From NCBI GenBank assembly GCA_963710135.1, contig CAVPYY010000002.1, forward strand, positions 248,001-312,000: 64,000 nucleotides of DNA, written 5' to 3'. The notes beneath the pieces were generated by a model, which was not told the origin of the DNA, did not search any database, and was given only the letters and a program-made list of their open reading frames with translations. Below are positions 8,512-17,594 of this stretch, piece after piece; the first letter of the stretch is position 1, and every line of letters starts with the position of its first letter. This DNA comes from SG8-30 sp963710135. GTDB taxonomy: Bacteria; Pseudomonadota; Gammaproteobacteria; Steroidobacterales; Steroidobacteraceae. Made by a program: the position numbers and the translations under genes.

Positions 8512-10206
8512 TCAGGTGGAGCGGCCGGTGAGCCGCTGCCAGATCCAGCCGCCGGGAACATCGCGGCCGGTGCGTACGTAGTCGAGCACGTTGACGTTGG
8601 CGAGGGTCACTTGCTGCGCGGCGCGCGCGGCGGGGCGGCCCGCGAACAGGATTTCGTCGCCCAACTGCAGCGCGGTGGCCGGGGCAGGCAGCAGCATGTT
8701 CTGGCCGGCCCGTCGCAGCATCAGCGGCAGGCAGGCGAGCGGCGCGCTGCGCTCCGTGGGAGTCTGGCCGAGGTCGGCAAGGCGCACCGCGCCCTTGCCG
8801 TTTGCCAGGGTCGCGGCGATCGCGGGACTGTCGGCAGGCTGGACCAGCACGCTCCAGGTCGCGAACGATCCTTGCTGGCACAAGTCGTCCAGCCGGCCGA
8901 CCAGCTCCTGCACCCATGCCTCCGGCTGCTCGCGGACCCGCTCCAGGAAGGGCGCGAGCAGCGGTGTCGAGATGATCGCCAGGCAGCGCCCGGCGATCAG
9001 TTCCGCCGAGACCGCCGTGATCTCCGCGTCGAACTCCTCGAACAGACGGCGGTTGGCGCGCAGGTTCTGGCGCACGATCCGGTACAGCCCGGGATTGAGC
9101 TCATGCGCCGTGACCGCGATCGACAGGTTGTTCACGTCGTCGTCGGTGCCCGCGACGATGCCGACCGCCTGCTCGATACCGGCCCTGCGCAGCGGCTCGG
9201 CCTCGGTGCCGACACCCGGTACGAATTGCCGGTTGCCCTCCGGCGGATCGGCCGGATCGATGATGGTCACGGACAGCGCCTCGCCGTCGAAGGCCCGGAC
9301 CACTTCGCGGCCGAAGCGGCCATAGCCGCAGACCACCCAGTGACCGTGCGGGGGCGAGTGCTCCGCGGTCGGCGCGCGCCGCGACAGGCCGGTCAGGCGC
9401 AGCAGCAGGCGATAGGTGGCCGGCGCGGACAGCGCGGTCGCCAGCGTCTCGCCGAATATCTGGAAGGGATTGACGATGTGGTCGGTGCCGAACGATGCCA
9501 TGTTGTCGGCGACGGCGCGCGACATCGCCCTGGCGAGCACCGGGATCGACGGGCGCAGCAGGCGCACGCTGATCGCCACGGCAAGATTGGCGTTGTCGTC
9601 GTCGGTCAGCGCCAGCACGCCGCGACAGGCGGAGTTCTCCAGTCCCGCCGCGATCAGGTTCTCGGGCAGTCGGGCATCGGCAGCCAGCGCCGGAACGTCG
9701 CTCTGGTACTGCGCCAGGTCCACGGCCTCGACGCGGTCGCGGTCGGTGTCGAGCACCGTGAAGCGCAGTCCCCAGCGGTCCAGCGTACGGCAGACCAGCG
9801 CGCCGGTCTCGCCATAGCCGCAGATGATGTAGAAGGGCTCATGCAGCCGGCGTACCGCGCGGCGGAATCGCGACGACACCAGCGCATGGCGGAAGGCGGT
9901 GTCCTGGGTAAGCGTGAGCAGGCTGCCGATCGTGTAGGCCCAGGCCAGCACGGACAGATAGATCACGAACGTGACCCACAGACGCTGCGTGTCCGAGAAG
10001 CCGCCGGGCAGCTCCCCGAAGCCGATGGTGCTGGCGGTGTAGCTGAGGAAGTAGAACGCGTGGAAGAAGCCGACCTGGGTCGGCTCGCCGTTCGCGTCGA
10101 CGCCCGGGATGAGCACCAGGCCGGCCATGCCGACTGCGTAGACGCCGACCAGCACGATCAGCGGCCAGCGCAGGCGCCGCATCGTCAGCAGCAGCACGCT
10201 GTTCAT
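8512..10206 (-). CDS. Potassium channel protein with two RCK (TrkA-N) domains
   Basis: From ATG 10206 this is a 564-residue inner-membrane ion channel. Two transmembrane helices flank a pore region. The selectivity filter reads as TASTIGFGELPG, close to the K+ consensus TVGYGD but with IGFGE. Two cytosolic Rossmann-type RCK domains follow: IICGYGETGALVCRTLDRWG near residue 125 and WVVCGYGRFGREVVRAF near 305. Each is followed by a TrkA-N-like beta-alpha repeat, and some TrkA-C-like sequence lies towards the end. Tandem RCK domains in one subunit resemble BK-type and some bacterial channels. It is transcribed after the DUF6394 gene, 46 bases upstream, probably as an operon. The ligand is unknown. 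Confidence 0.85.
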   Translation of the reverse strand: MNSVLLLTMRRLRWPLIVLVGVYAVGMAGLVLIPGVDANGEPTQVGFFHAFYFLSYTASTIGFGELPGGFSDTQRLWVTFVIYLSVLAWAYTIGSLLTLTQDTAFRHALVSSRFRRAVRRLHEPFYIICGYGETGALVCRTLDRWGLRFTVLDTDRDRVEAVDLAQYQSDVPALAADARLPENLIAAGLENSACRGVLALTDDDNANLAVAISVRLLRPSIPVLARAMSRAVADNMASFGTDHIVNPFQIFGETLATALSAPATYRLLLRLTGLSRRAPTAEHSPPHGHWVVCGYGRFGREVVRAFDGEALSVTIIDPADPPEGNRQFVPGVGTEAEPLRRAGIEQAVGIVAGTDDDVNNLSIAVTAHELNPGLYRIVRQNLRANRRLFEEFDAEITAVSAELIAGRCLAIISTPLLAPFLERVREQPEAWVQELVGRLDDLCQQGSFATWSVLVQPADSPAIAATLANGKGAVRLADLGQTPTERSAPLACLPLMLRRAGQNMLLPAPATALQLGDEILFAGRPAARAAQQVTLANVNVLDYVRTGRDVPGGWIWQRLTGRST

Positions 10207-10252
10207 CCCGGCAATCCTGCTGTGCCTGGCCGCAGCCGGCGCCACGTCGGGC

Positions 10253-10636
10253 TCACCGCCGCAGCATCAGGGTTTCGGCGACCAGCATCGCCACCGATAC
10301 GACATTGGCGAACACGGCGCCAGCCGCGAGTGAGACGATGCCCGCCATGTAGACCGGCGCGATGGCGCCGTCCGCGGTGCGCGCCGCAAAGAACCACAGC
10401 AGGGTGGCCGCCAAGAGCTGCAGCACCGCGACCAGGCTGGTCGCCAGGTGAACCGCGCCGAGCTGGGTGCGGTCGCCGAACTTCAGCAGCGTCGCGATGA
10501 TGTTCACCACCACCGCGGCGAACAGCTCCGGCGCGGCATGGTGCGCCGGATTGTCGATGTCGCCGAGCACGAAGCCGAAATTCAGTGTCGCGGCCAGCAG
10601 GATGAAGAAGCCGAAGACTACCTTCTCCAGGTTCAT
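10253..10636 (-). CDS. DUF6394 family membrane protein
   Basis: The 127-residue protein has four predicted transmembrane helices: near residues 6-26 (VVFGFFILLAATLNFGFVLG), 38-52, 62-86 (LATSLVAVLQLLAATLLWFF) and 95-125. A conserved GDIDNPAHHAAPELFAA loop follows the first helix. This matches the DUF6394 family of short gammaproteobacterial membrane proteins, which have no assigned function. It sits directly upstream of the RCK-domain K+ channel on the same strand, with 46 bases between stop and start. An accessory role for the channel is a reasonable inference, nothing more. Confidence 0.8.
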   Translation of the reverse strand: MNLEKVVFGFFILLAATLNFGFVLGDIDNPAHHAAPELFAAVVVNIIATLLKFGDRTQLGAVHLATSLVAVLQLLAATLLWFFAARTADGAIAPVYMAGIVSLAAGAVFANVVSVAMLVAETLMLRR

Positions 10637-10762
10637 GCGGAATCTCCGATGTGGCGTGTCGGACGAGCCTAGCGGCCGGCGCCGGTCGAATGACAGGGGA
10701 AAAGCCGAAATTCACCGGCCGCCGATGATGCCTGCCGGGCGCGGTTGGGCTATATAGTCCGC

Positions 10763-11728
10763 ATGGACAGAACCGAGCGGTTTTATCGAATCCGGCGGCG
10801 CCTGGTCGAGCGTGGAGCGCTGACCCGGCGCGAGATCGAGCAGGACCTGGAGATCTCGCACTCCACCTTCAAGCGCGACATCGAATACATGCGCGATCGT
10901 CTCAATGTGCCCATCATCTGGTCGGCCGAGCGCCAGGCTTACCTGCTCGACGCGGACGCGGGCGCCGAGGAGCTGCCCGGCGTCTGGTTCAGTCCGGCCG
11001 AGATCTACGCTTTGCTCGAGATCGAGCATCTGCTCGAACAGCTGGAGCCAGGCCTGCTGGGACGGCAGCTCGAGCCGGTTCGAGCCAGGCTGCGCAAGCT
11101 GCTCGACAGTGGCGACAAGGGGCATCACGAGATACGCAAGCGCATCCGCGTCCTGCCGATGGGCACGCGGCGGGTGAATCGCGAGATCTTCGAGAGCCTC
11201 TCCTTCGCGCTGCTGGAGCGACGGCAGGTCAGGATCCGGCACCTGCGCCGGCAGACCGGCGAGGAGTCGCTGCGCGTCGTCTCGCCGCAGCGGCTGGTGC
11301 ACTATCGCTACAACTGGTATCTCGATGCCTGGTGCCACACCCGCAACGACCTGCGCATTTTCGCGGTGGACGCCATCCGCGCCGCGCAGGCGCTCGAAGA
11401 GCCGGCCCGGGAAGTCGACGACGATCGTCTCGACGCGGTGCTGCGCGCAGGCTACGGCATCTTTTCGGGCGAGGACACCCAGCGCGCCGTGCTGCGCTTC
11501 ACCGCCGCACGGGCACGCTGGGTCGCCGACGAGGTCTGGCACTCGCAGCAGCGCGGCCGCTACGAGCCCGACGGCTCGTATGTGCTTGAGGTCCCGTACA
11601 GCCAGGAGCCGGAACTGGTCATGGACGTTCTCAGGTACGGCAGCGACGTCGAGGTGCTGGCGCCGCCCTCACTGCGGCAACGGGTCGCCCGGGATCTGGC
11701 GGAGGCCGCGTCGCGCTACCGGGACTGA
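10763..11728 (+). CDS. WYL-domain transcriptional regulator (YafY/PafC family)
   Basis: The 321-residue protein begins with a DeoR-like winged helix (RIRRRLVERGALTRREIEQ, LEISHSTFKRDIEYMRDRLN). A WYL domain, a ligand-binding Sm-like fold, lies around residues 135-200 (VSPQRLVHYRYNWYLDAWCH), and a WCX C-terminal extension ends the protein. WYL regulators respond to nucleic acid or other ligands and often control DNA-damage or defence genes. ATG 10763 is preferred over an in-frame TTG at 10745 because it starts the family-typical MDRTERFYRIRR. It is divergent from DUF6394 and convergent with pirin (7-base gap). No target is evident from context. Confidence 0.9.
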   Translation: MDRTERFYRIRRRLVERGALTRREIEQDLEISHSTFKRDIEYMRDRLNVPIIWSAERQAYLLDADAGAEELPGVWFSPAEIYALLEIEHLLEQLEPGLLGRQLEPVRARLRKLLDSGDKGHHEIRKRIRVLPMGTRRVNREIFESLSFALLERRQVRIRHLRRQTGEESLRVVSPQRLVHYRYNWYLDAWCHTRNDLRIFAVDAIRAAQALEEPAREVDDDRLDAVLRAGYGIFSGEDTQRAVLRFTAARARWVADEVWHSQQRGRYEPDGSYVLEVPYSQEPELVMDVLRYGSDVEVLAPPSLRQRVARDLAEAASRYRD

Positions 11729-11735
11729 GCGGCGC

Positions 11736-12608
11736 TCAGGTCTCCGGCAGCGGAATGAACTCGTGCTCGCCGGGGACCTTGGCGAAGCGGCCGGCCGCCC
11801 AGTCGCGCTTGGCGAGCTCGATGCGCTCGGTCGAGCTCGATACGAAATTCCACCAGATGTGCCGGGGCCCGTCGGCTGCGGCGCCGCCGAGAACGATGGC
11901 GCGGACGTCGCTCGCGGCCGCGAGCACGACGTCGGCGCTTGCGTCGAGCAGCGCCATGTCGCCCGCCGCGAGCGCGCGGGAGCCGATCCTGGCGTTGCCA
12001 CTCGCGACGTAGACGGCCCGCTCGTCGTGCCCGCCCGGGAGCCGCAGCGTGCCACCGGCCGGCAGCGAGACATCGAGATAGAGCGTGGCGCTGGCCGTCT
12101 TGACCGGTGAGGCCAGCTCCCACGCCGTGCCCGCGATCATGCATACGTCGGCGTCGTCGCGCCGGAAGCGCGGCAGGCTCGCGGCCGGATAGTGGACGAA
12201 GTCGGGCTCCACCTCCTCGGCGGCCCGCGGCAGGGCCACCCACGACTGGATGCCGTGGATGCGATGCCCGGCCGCGCGCGGTGCCGGTCCGGTGCGCTCG
12301 GAATGAGCGATGCCGCGTCCCGCGGTCATCCAGTTGACGGCGCCGGGTTCGATCGTGACCGCATTCCCGAGGCTGTCGCGGTGATCGAGCGTGCCCTCGA
12401 ACAGGTACGTCACCGTTGCGAGCCCGATGTGCGGATGCGGCCGCACGTCGATGCCCGTGCCCGGCTCGAAGCTGGCCGGGCCGATGTGGTCGAAGAAAAT
12501 GAACGGCCCCACCATGCGCTGCCGCGCCGCCGGCAGCACCCGGCGCACCGAGAAGCCGCCGAGATCGCGCGGGCGCGGTTGTATCAGGGCCGTGACGGGC
12601 TCGCTCAT
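11736..12608 (-). CDS. Pirin family protein
   Basis: This 290-residue cytoplasmic bicupin starts with the typical pirin opening (GGFSVRRVLPAARQRMVGPF, IFFDHIGPASFEPG). The N-terminal cupin metal site is visible in VRPHPHIGLATVTYLFEG with the later GIAHSERT and TAGRG. These supply the His and Glu ligands for Fe(II). Pirins of this type include quercetin 2,3-dioxygenase-like enzymes such as YhhW and redox-sensing regulators. Sequence cannot tell these apart. A C-terminal pirin_C domain follows from about residue 175. It is an isolated gene between the WYL regulator and the histidine kinase. Confidence 0.92.
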   Translation of the reverse strand: MSEPVTALIQPRPRDLGGFSVRRVLPAARQRMVGPFIFFDHIGPASFEPGTGIDVRPHPHIGLATVTYLFEGTLDHRDSLGNAVTIEPGAVNWMTAGRGIAHSERTGPAPRAAGHRIHGIQSWVALPRAAEEVEPDFVHYPAASLPRFRRDDADVCMIAGTAWELASPVKTASATLYLDVSLPAGGTLRLPGGHDERAVYVASGNARIGSRALAAGDMALLDASADVVLAAASDVRAIVLGGAAADGPRHIWWNFVSSSTERIELAKRDWAAGRFAKVPGEHEFIPLPET

Positions 12609-12648
12609 CCTGCGTCGGAGAATAGCAGCTGCCGGGACCGTCGCGCAG

Positions 12649-15189
12649 TCAAGCGGACGTCGTGGGCTGCGGGCAGCTGATGCGGACGCGCGTTCCGCCT
12701 TCGGTGCGGCGCTCGATCCACGAGCTGCCGCCGAGACTCTGCGCGCGGTAGGCGATGCTGCGCAGGCCGAGGCCGGTACCGCGCTCGGGCTCGGGCGGGA
12801 TGCCCGAGCCGTCGTCGCAGATCTCCAGCGTCACCTCGCCCGGAGACGCGGCCAGACGCACCTGCACCGAGCTGGCGTGCCCGTGGCGAACGGCATTGCT
12901 GATCGCCTCCTGGGCGATCCGATACAGGTGATTTCCGGCGACTTCACCGAGACGGAGCGGTTCGCCCAGCTGCAACTGCAGCTCGATCGGTGTGCCGAGC
13001 AACGTGCTCGATTGCGCCGTCATCACCTGTAGCGCGCCCTCCAGGCCGCCGCGGTCGAGGCTGACCGGCGCCAGGCCGTGCGCGACCGAACGGGTGGTCT
13101 TGATGGCATCGGAGAGCAGTGCGCCGACCTGCGAGAACTGCTCCTCGAGGTCGGGCCTGGTCGCGGCGACCTCCTGTGCGAGGCTGCGGACCAGCAGGGA
13201 GAGGCCCGTCAATTCCTGGCCGAGGCCGTCGTGCAGCTCGCTGCCGAGGCGCTGCTGTTCGCGATTGGAAATCTCCAGCAGTTCGGCTTCCAGCGCCTTG
13301 CGGGCGGTGATGTCCTGCACGATACCGTACACCCGCACCACGCGGCCCTCGAACTCCTCGGCGCGCCCGATCTGACGGATCCAGAGTGTCGTGCCGTCGA
13401 GGCGTCGCGCCTCCAGATCCAGGTCGAACGGCTTGCCGTGGCGCACCGCATCGCGAAACGCCGCTTCGGCCCGGGCGCGGCTGGGCGAGGCCAGCAGACT
13501 GCCGGTCAGGCCTTCGAGCGGGACGAAATCCGCCGCCGCGCCGAAGATCCGATAGGTCCCCGCGCTCCAGTGGAAGCGATCGTCGCCGACGTCGTACTCG
13601 AAGGTGCCCACGCCGGCGACCTCCTCGCCGATGCTCGCCAGCTGCTGCCGGTACTGTCGATCGGAGTTGTCCGCGATGGTCCCGATCAGTCGCAGCGGCT
13701 GGCCGTTCTCGGCGCGTTTCGCCACCAGGCCCTGCAGCCGGACCCAGCGCAGCTTGCCCTGCGGCGTGAGCAGGCGCCCCTCGAAGTCGAGCGCTTCGCG
13801 GCGTCCGGCGAGACAGGCGAGCAGGTCCGAGATCAGCGCGGGCCGGTCCTCCGGATGCACGCGCTGCACGAACAGGTCCGCACGATGCCTGACCTCGGCC
13901 GCGGCCAGCCCGCAGATCTCTTCGTAGCGCGCGTTGGCGTACAGTTCGCGCCCCTCGGCATCCCAGTCCCACAGGCCGAGCTGCGATGCCTCCAGCGCGA
14001 GATCCAGTCGCAGACGCTGCTCGGCGAGGCGCTGCTCGCGCTGCATGGTCTCGTCGAAACTGAGCGTGATGCCGGTGATGGCCGACACCCGGCCCTCGGC
14101 GTCGAGTTTCGTGACGCGCCCGCGGTCCATCACCCAGCGCCAGGTTCCGTCCGGCGCCTTGACCCGGTAGGCATACTCGAGCACGTCGCTCCTGCCGGCG
14201 ACCAGCTCGGCTTCCTGGGCCAGGATCCCGGGTGCGTCATCGGGGTGCAGGCGTGCCACCCACTCGGCCTGGCTGAGCCCGCCGGTCTCGGGCGGCAGGC
14301 ACAGGAGTGCGCGGCAGCGCGCATCCAGGACGATCCGCTGCTCCAGAGGTGCCCAGGTCCATACGCCGAGATCCGCCCCCCAGCTGGCCAGGCTGAGCAG
14401 CTGCTGCTGAGCGCCGAGTTCCGCCTCGAGGTTCTGCTGCCGGGTGGCGTCCATGACCAGGCCCTGCACGAGGCCGGCAGGCTGGGTGCCGTCCGTCACG
14501 CGACGCGCATAAATGTAGAGCCATCGGCGCGAGCCATCCGCGAGTGTCAGGCGCACCATGCATTGCCCCTCGCCGGCTTCACCCAGCACGTTGCGCACAC
14601 TCTGCTCGAACATGCCGCGGTCTTCCGGCACCAGGCGCTCGGCAAACTGCCGCATGCCTTCCCAGCGCTGCCCGGGATGCTGACGCAGCAGCTGGCGCAC
14701 CTCGTCCTCGGCGTCGAGCTGGTTGGTGGCGGGATCCCATTCCCAGGTGCCGACCCGCGCCACGCTGGCGATCAGGCGGCGCCGCGACTTGACGCGGCTG
14801 CGCAGTGCCTCGATCTCCGACTGGACGCTGACGTCGCGGCCGATCAGGCTGATGCCGCGGATCGCCGGGTCGCTGAGCTGGTTGGTCGCCAGCGCCTCGA
14901 TCTGGCGATGCTCGCCGGTCTTGGCGCGGATCCGGTAGCTGCCGGAATGGCTTTGCCCGGCGCCGCCTTGCACGGTCCGGGCGAACGCTGCCTCGAGCGC
15001 ACCCCGGTCGTCCGGATGCACGTAGTCGAGGGCGCGTTGCCCGATCACGGACTGCGGGCGGTAGCCCAGCACGCGCTGGACGGCGGCATTGACGAAAGTG
15101 ATCACCCCGGTCGGATCAATGACCATGATGATGTCGAGCGCGGAGTCGATGAGCACGCGCAGGCTGGGGTCGGGTGCGCTCGACGCCAT
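12649..15189 (-). CDS. Multi-PAS sensor histidine kinase (HisKA_3 / NarL-type)
   Basis: The 846-residue kinase has no obvious transmembrane helix and is probably cytoplasmic. About five PAS/PAC modules occupy residues 10-630, for example ALDIIMVIDPTGVITFVNAA near 17, WLYIYARRVTDG near 220, YRVKAPDGTWRWVMDRGRVT, LYANARYEEICGLA and VRVYGIVQDITARK. The dimerisation/phosphotransfer motif is GSELHDGLGQELTGLSLL with His near residue 653 (HisKA_3). A HATPase domain follows (LYRIAQEAISNAVRHGHASS, ICDDGSGIPPEPERGTGLGL). HisKA_3 kinases pair with LuxR-type response regulators, but none is adjacent, so it is an orphan here. The PAS array suggests integration of redox, light or small-ligand signals. Confidence 0.92.
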   Translation of the reverse strand: MASSAPDPSLRVLIDSALDIIMVIDPTGVITFVNAAVQRVLGYRPQSVIGQRALDYVHPDDRGALEAAFARTVQGGAGQSHSGSYRIRAKTGEHRQIEALATNQLSDPAIRGISLIGRDVSVQSEIEALRSRVKSRRRLIASVARVGTWEWDPATNQLDAEDEVRQLLRQHPGQRWEGMRQFAERLVPEDRGMFEQSVRNVLGEAGEGQCMVRLTLADGSRRWLYIYARRVTDGTQPAGLVQGLVMDATRQQNLEAELGAQQQLLSLASWGADLGVWTWAPLEQRIVLDARCRALLCLPPETGGLSQAEWVARLHPDDAPGILAQEAELVAGRSDVLEYAYRVKAPDGTWRWVMDRGRVTKLDAEGRVSAITGITLSFDETMQREQRLAEQRLRLDLALEASQLGLWDWDAEGRELYANARYEEICGLAAAEVRHRADLFVQRVHPEDRPALISDLLACLAGRREALDFEGRLLTPQGKLRWVRLQGLVAKRAENGQPLRLIGTIADNSDRQYRQQLASIGEEVAGVGTFEYDVGDDRFHWSAGTYRIFGAAADFVPLEGLTGSLLASPSRARAEAAFRDAVRHGKPFDLDLEARRLDGTTLWIRQIGRAEEFEGRVVRVYGIVQDITARKALEAELLEISNREQQRLGSELHDGLGQELTGLSLLVRSLAQEVAATRPDLEEQFSQVGALLSDAIKTTRSVAHGLAPVSLDRGGLEGALQVMTAQSSTLLGTPIELQLQLGEPLRLGEVAGNHLYRIAQEAISNAVRHGHASSVQVRLAASPGEVTLEICDDGSGIPPEPERGTGLGLRSIAYRAQSLGGSSWIERRTEGGTRVRISCPQPTTSA

Positions 15190-15257
15190 CGAGGACGGCT
15201 CCGTGCGAGGATCGGGCGACTAATCTAGCAGGCCGCGCCCGCGGCGGGGCAGCCCGG

Positions 15258-15392
15258 TCAGCGCCGGTCAGACTCGCGCATCTTCTTCGCGATCATCCGC
15301 CACAGGTAGAACCCCATGCCTACCATGAAGAGAATGACCGCCAGGCTGGCAAGCCCCACGTCGGTGGTGAGCAGCTCTTTCCAGATTTCCAT
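15258..15392 (-). CDS. DUF3149 small membrane protein
   Basis: A 44-residue protein starts at ATG 15392. It opens with MEIWKELLTTDVGLASLAVI, continues into one transmembrane helix (about residues 14-33), and ends in a basic/acidic tail (AKKMRESDRR). This matches DUF3149, a family of about 45-residue single-pass proteins in beta- and gammaproteobacteria with no known function. A GGAGG-like sequence (complement of 15397-15402) lies just upstream as ribosome binding site. It lies behind the histidine kinase start and is transcribed towards it, so it could be the first gene of that transcript. Confidence 0.8.
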   Translation of the reverse strand: MEIWKELLTTDVGLASLAVILFMVGMGFYLWRMIAKKMRESDRR

Positions 15393-15522
15393 CACCGGCC
15401 TCCTGCTGACCAACGGAGTCTCGGCCGGACGGCGGCGTGGGTCATCCGCAACAGCCGAAGTGCGGCGATCGGGCCACGCCCGTGGCAGACTGCAGGCGTC
15501 GAACGCCGCGCGACCTGCCCCG

Positions 15523-15990
15523 ATGCATGACCCCATTGACCTGTCGCCCATCGTCATCGAGCTCGATCTCGAGCTGAGCGCCGCAGCCGCCTTCGATCGC
15601 TTCACGGCGGGCTTCGCCGACTGGTGGCCGGTATCCAGTCACTCGCTCTCGCGGACCGATACGACGCGCTGCCTGCTGGAGGCCCGGACGGGCGGCCGGC
15701 TCTACGAGATCGCCCCGGACGGCACCGAGCACGTCTGGGGCCACGTCGTGGCGCTCGACCCGGGGTCGCGCATCCGTTTTACCTGGCACCCGGACCGCGA
15801 GGCAGCCTCCGCGCAGTGGGTCGAGGTGAGCTTCGATACGGCGGCGGCAGGCCGCTGCCATGCCCGGCTGCGCCACGGCGGCTGGGAGGCGTTGGGTGAG
15901 ATCGCGCCCATCCTGCGCAACCAGTATGGACCGGGCTGGCAGCATGTCTTCGGCCGGCTGTTCCGCGCCTACGCGGAGCGGCGACACTAG
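15523..15990 (+). CDS. SRPBCC domain protein (AHSA1-like)
   Basis: The 155-residue protein is a START/SRPBCC-fold hydrophobic-ligand-binding protein of the AHSA1/ATPase-activator type. Recognisable parts are VIELDLELSAAAAFDRFTAG near the N-terminus, GRLYEIAPDGTEHVWGHVVA, IRFTWHPDREAASAQWVEVS and the C-terminal helix around GWEALGEIAPILRNQYGPGW. ATG 15523 (MHDPIDLSP) fits the family length, and upstream in-frame sequence shows no similarity. Function is unknown; related proteins bind lipids or act on xenobiotics. The gene is convergent with dacB, with 7 bases between stops. Confidence 0.82.
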   Translation: MHDPIDLSPIVIELDLELSAAAAFDRFTAGFADWWPVSSHSLSRTDTTRCLLEARTGGRLYEIAPDGTEHVWGHVVALDPGSRIRFTWHPDREAASAQWVEVSFDTAAAGRCHARLRHGGWEALGEIAPILRNQYGPGWQHVFGRLFRAYAERRH

Positions 15991-15997
15991 CGGCCGG

Positions 15998-17428
15998 CTA
16001 CTGGTCGAGCACCCAGCTGATCACGGCGCCCTGGATGGCCTCGCCGGGTCCATTCTGCGCCCCCGGATGGTTCACCATCACCACCACGGTGTAGGTGCGG
16101 CCGGACTTGCCGGTGACGAAGCCCGCGATGGCGCTGACGCTGTTGAGCGTGCCCGTTTTCATGCGGATGCGGCCGGGATTGTCCAGTCGCGAGAAACGCT
16201 CGCGCAGCGTTCCGTCGAGACCGCCCAGCGGCAGGCTGCCGAGGAACTCCGGCGCGTAGCGGCTCTGCCACGCCGCGCGCAGCAGGCGCGCCAGGTTGTC
16301 GCCCGTGAAGCGGGCCTGCCTGGACAGTCCGGAGCCATTGGCGACGACCAGGTCGGGAAACGCGAGGCCGCTCGCGCGCAGCCACTCGCCGATCACGGCT
16401 TCGCCCGCCGCGACGGTCGCCGGGGTGCCGGCACGTTCCGCGGCCAGCGTCAGGACCAGCAGCCTGGCCATGACGTTGCTGGAAAACTTGTTGGTGACCC
16501 GCACGATCTCGCCGAGCGTCGGGCTCTCCTGGGTCAGCACGAGCCTGGCCGAGGGCGGCACCGGCGCGCGCACGAGTCCACCTTCCAGCTGGCCGCCGAC
16601 CTGCTCCCACAGCGTTCGAAACGTACCGAAGGCGTAGTCCGCGGGCTGCATGATGACGCGGCGGACCGACTGCGGCGGGCAGCGGACCGACACCGTCCCG
16701 CTGACGACGATCCGGTCGGGATCGCCGTCTGCGGCATTGAGGCTGAAGCTGCGGTTGCGCCCGACGCAGCGCCCATCGGTGGCCCGCAGCCGGTTCTCGA
16801 CCGTCAGGTTGGCCGGGAACGGGTCAATGGCGACGTCGATGTGAACCCGCTCCTCGTCCGGGCGGACGGTGAATTCGGCCGATTGCCAGTTGACCAGCAG
16901 CGCGTAGGGCTGAACGTTGTAGGTGCGCCAGGGGCGGCCGTCGAAATCGCCCGGGTCCTCGTCAATGGGCGCGAGATACGTGTCGTCGATGATCACGTCG
17001 CCGGCGATGGTCCTGATGCCAGCCTGCCGCAGGCTCGCCGCGAACCGCCACCAGCGCTCGATCACCAGCAATGGATCGCCGCCGCCCTGCAGGTACAGGT
17101 TGCCTTTCAGCACGCCACCCTCGATCGGACCGTCGACCCAGGCGCGTGTCTTCCAGGTATAGGCAGGGCCGAGCAGCTCCAGCGCGGCGAATGTCGGCAG
17201 CAGCTTCATGACCGAGGCCGGGTTGCGCGCGACGCCTGGATTCATCTCCACCAGGCTGTCGCCCGTGGCCACATCGCGGACAACCACGGTGACCGCATCG
17301 TCGGGCACGAGCTGCTGGCGAATGACGGCCTGCGGCCGCTCCGGCAACGGCGCAGCCGCCGCCGGACCGGCCGGGGCGGCCAGTATCAGGGCGATGAGGA
17401 GAGTCGAAGGAGCGGCGGGCCGCGTCAT
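15998..17428 (-). CDS. dacB: D-alanyl-D-alanine carboxypeptidase/endopeptidase (PBP4)
   Basis: The 476-residue precursor carries a signal peptide (LLIALILAAPAGPAAAA). It belongs to the class C penicillin-binding proteins, peptidase family S13, which trim and cleave peptidoglycan cross-links in the periplasm. The active-site motifs are present: SxxK as S72-V-M-K75 (ARNPASVMKLL), SxN as S316-S-N318 (NKFSSNVMARLL) and K424-T-G426 (MKTGTLNSVSAIAGFV). The long insertion between SxxK and SxN, about 240 residues, is typical of PBP4. It is divergent from the HtrA-type protease, which also acts in the envelope. Confidence 0.95.
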   Translation of the reverse strand: MTRPAAPSTLLIALILAAPAGPAAAAPLPERPQAVIRQQLVPDDAVTVVVRDVATGDSLVEMNPGVARNPASVMKLLPTFAALELLGPAYTWKTRAWVDGPIEGGVLKGNLYLQGGGDPLLVIERWWRFAASLRQAGIRTIAGDVIIDDTYLAPIDEDPGDFDGRPWRTYNVQPYALLVNWQSAEFTVRPDEERVHIDVAIDPFPANLTVENRLRATDGRCVGRNRSFSLNAADGDPDRIVVSGTVSVRCPPQSVRRVIMQPADYAFGTFRTLWEQVGGQLEGGLVRAPVPPSARLVLTQESPTLGEIVRVTNKFSSNVMARLLVLTLAAERAGTPATVAAGEAVIGEWLRASGLAFPDLVVANGSGLSRQARFTGDNLARLLRAAWQSRYAPEFLGSLPLGGLDGTLRERFSRLDNPGRIRMKTGTLNSVSAIAGFVTGKSGRTYTVVVMVNHPGAQNGPGEAIQGAVISWVLDQ

Positions 17429-17594
17429 GTCGTGCGACTATAGCGCGGACGTCAGGGCCGGTCATGCGCTGCGCCATGCAACTTGACCCGCATGCCGTTG
17501 TCATAGCCACCCAGAGGCGGAAGATGCCTCGAGCCTCATGCAGGTGACTCCGGACAAGTCGACGGCCGCCGTCTGGCGGCAAGGGATTCCAGCA

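Noticed and set aside
13078..15228. 716-codon plus-strand open frame opposite the multi-PAS kinase
   Set aside because: No motif or domain is recognisable. It arises from high-G+C third positions of the real minus-strand gene.
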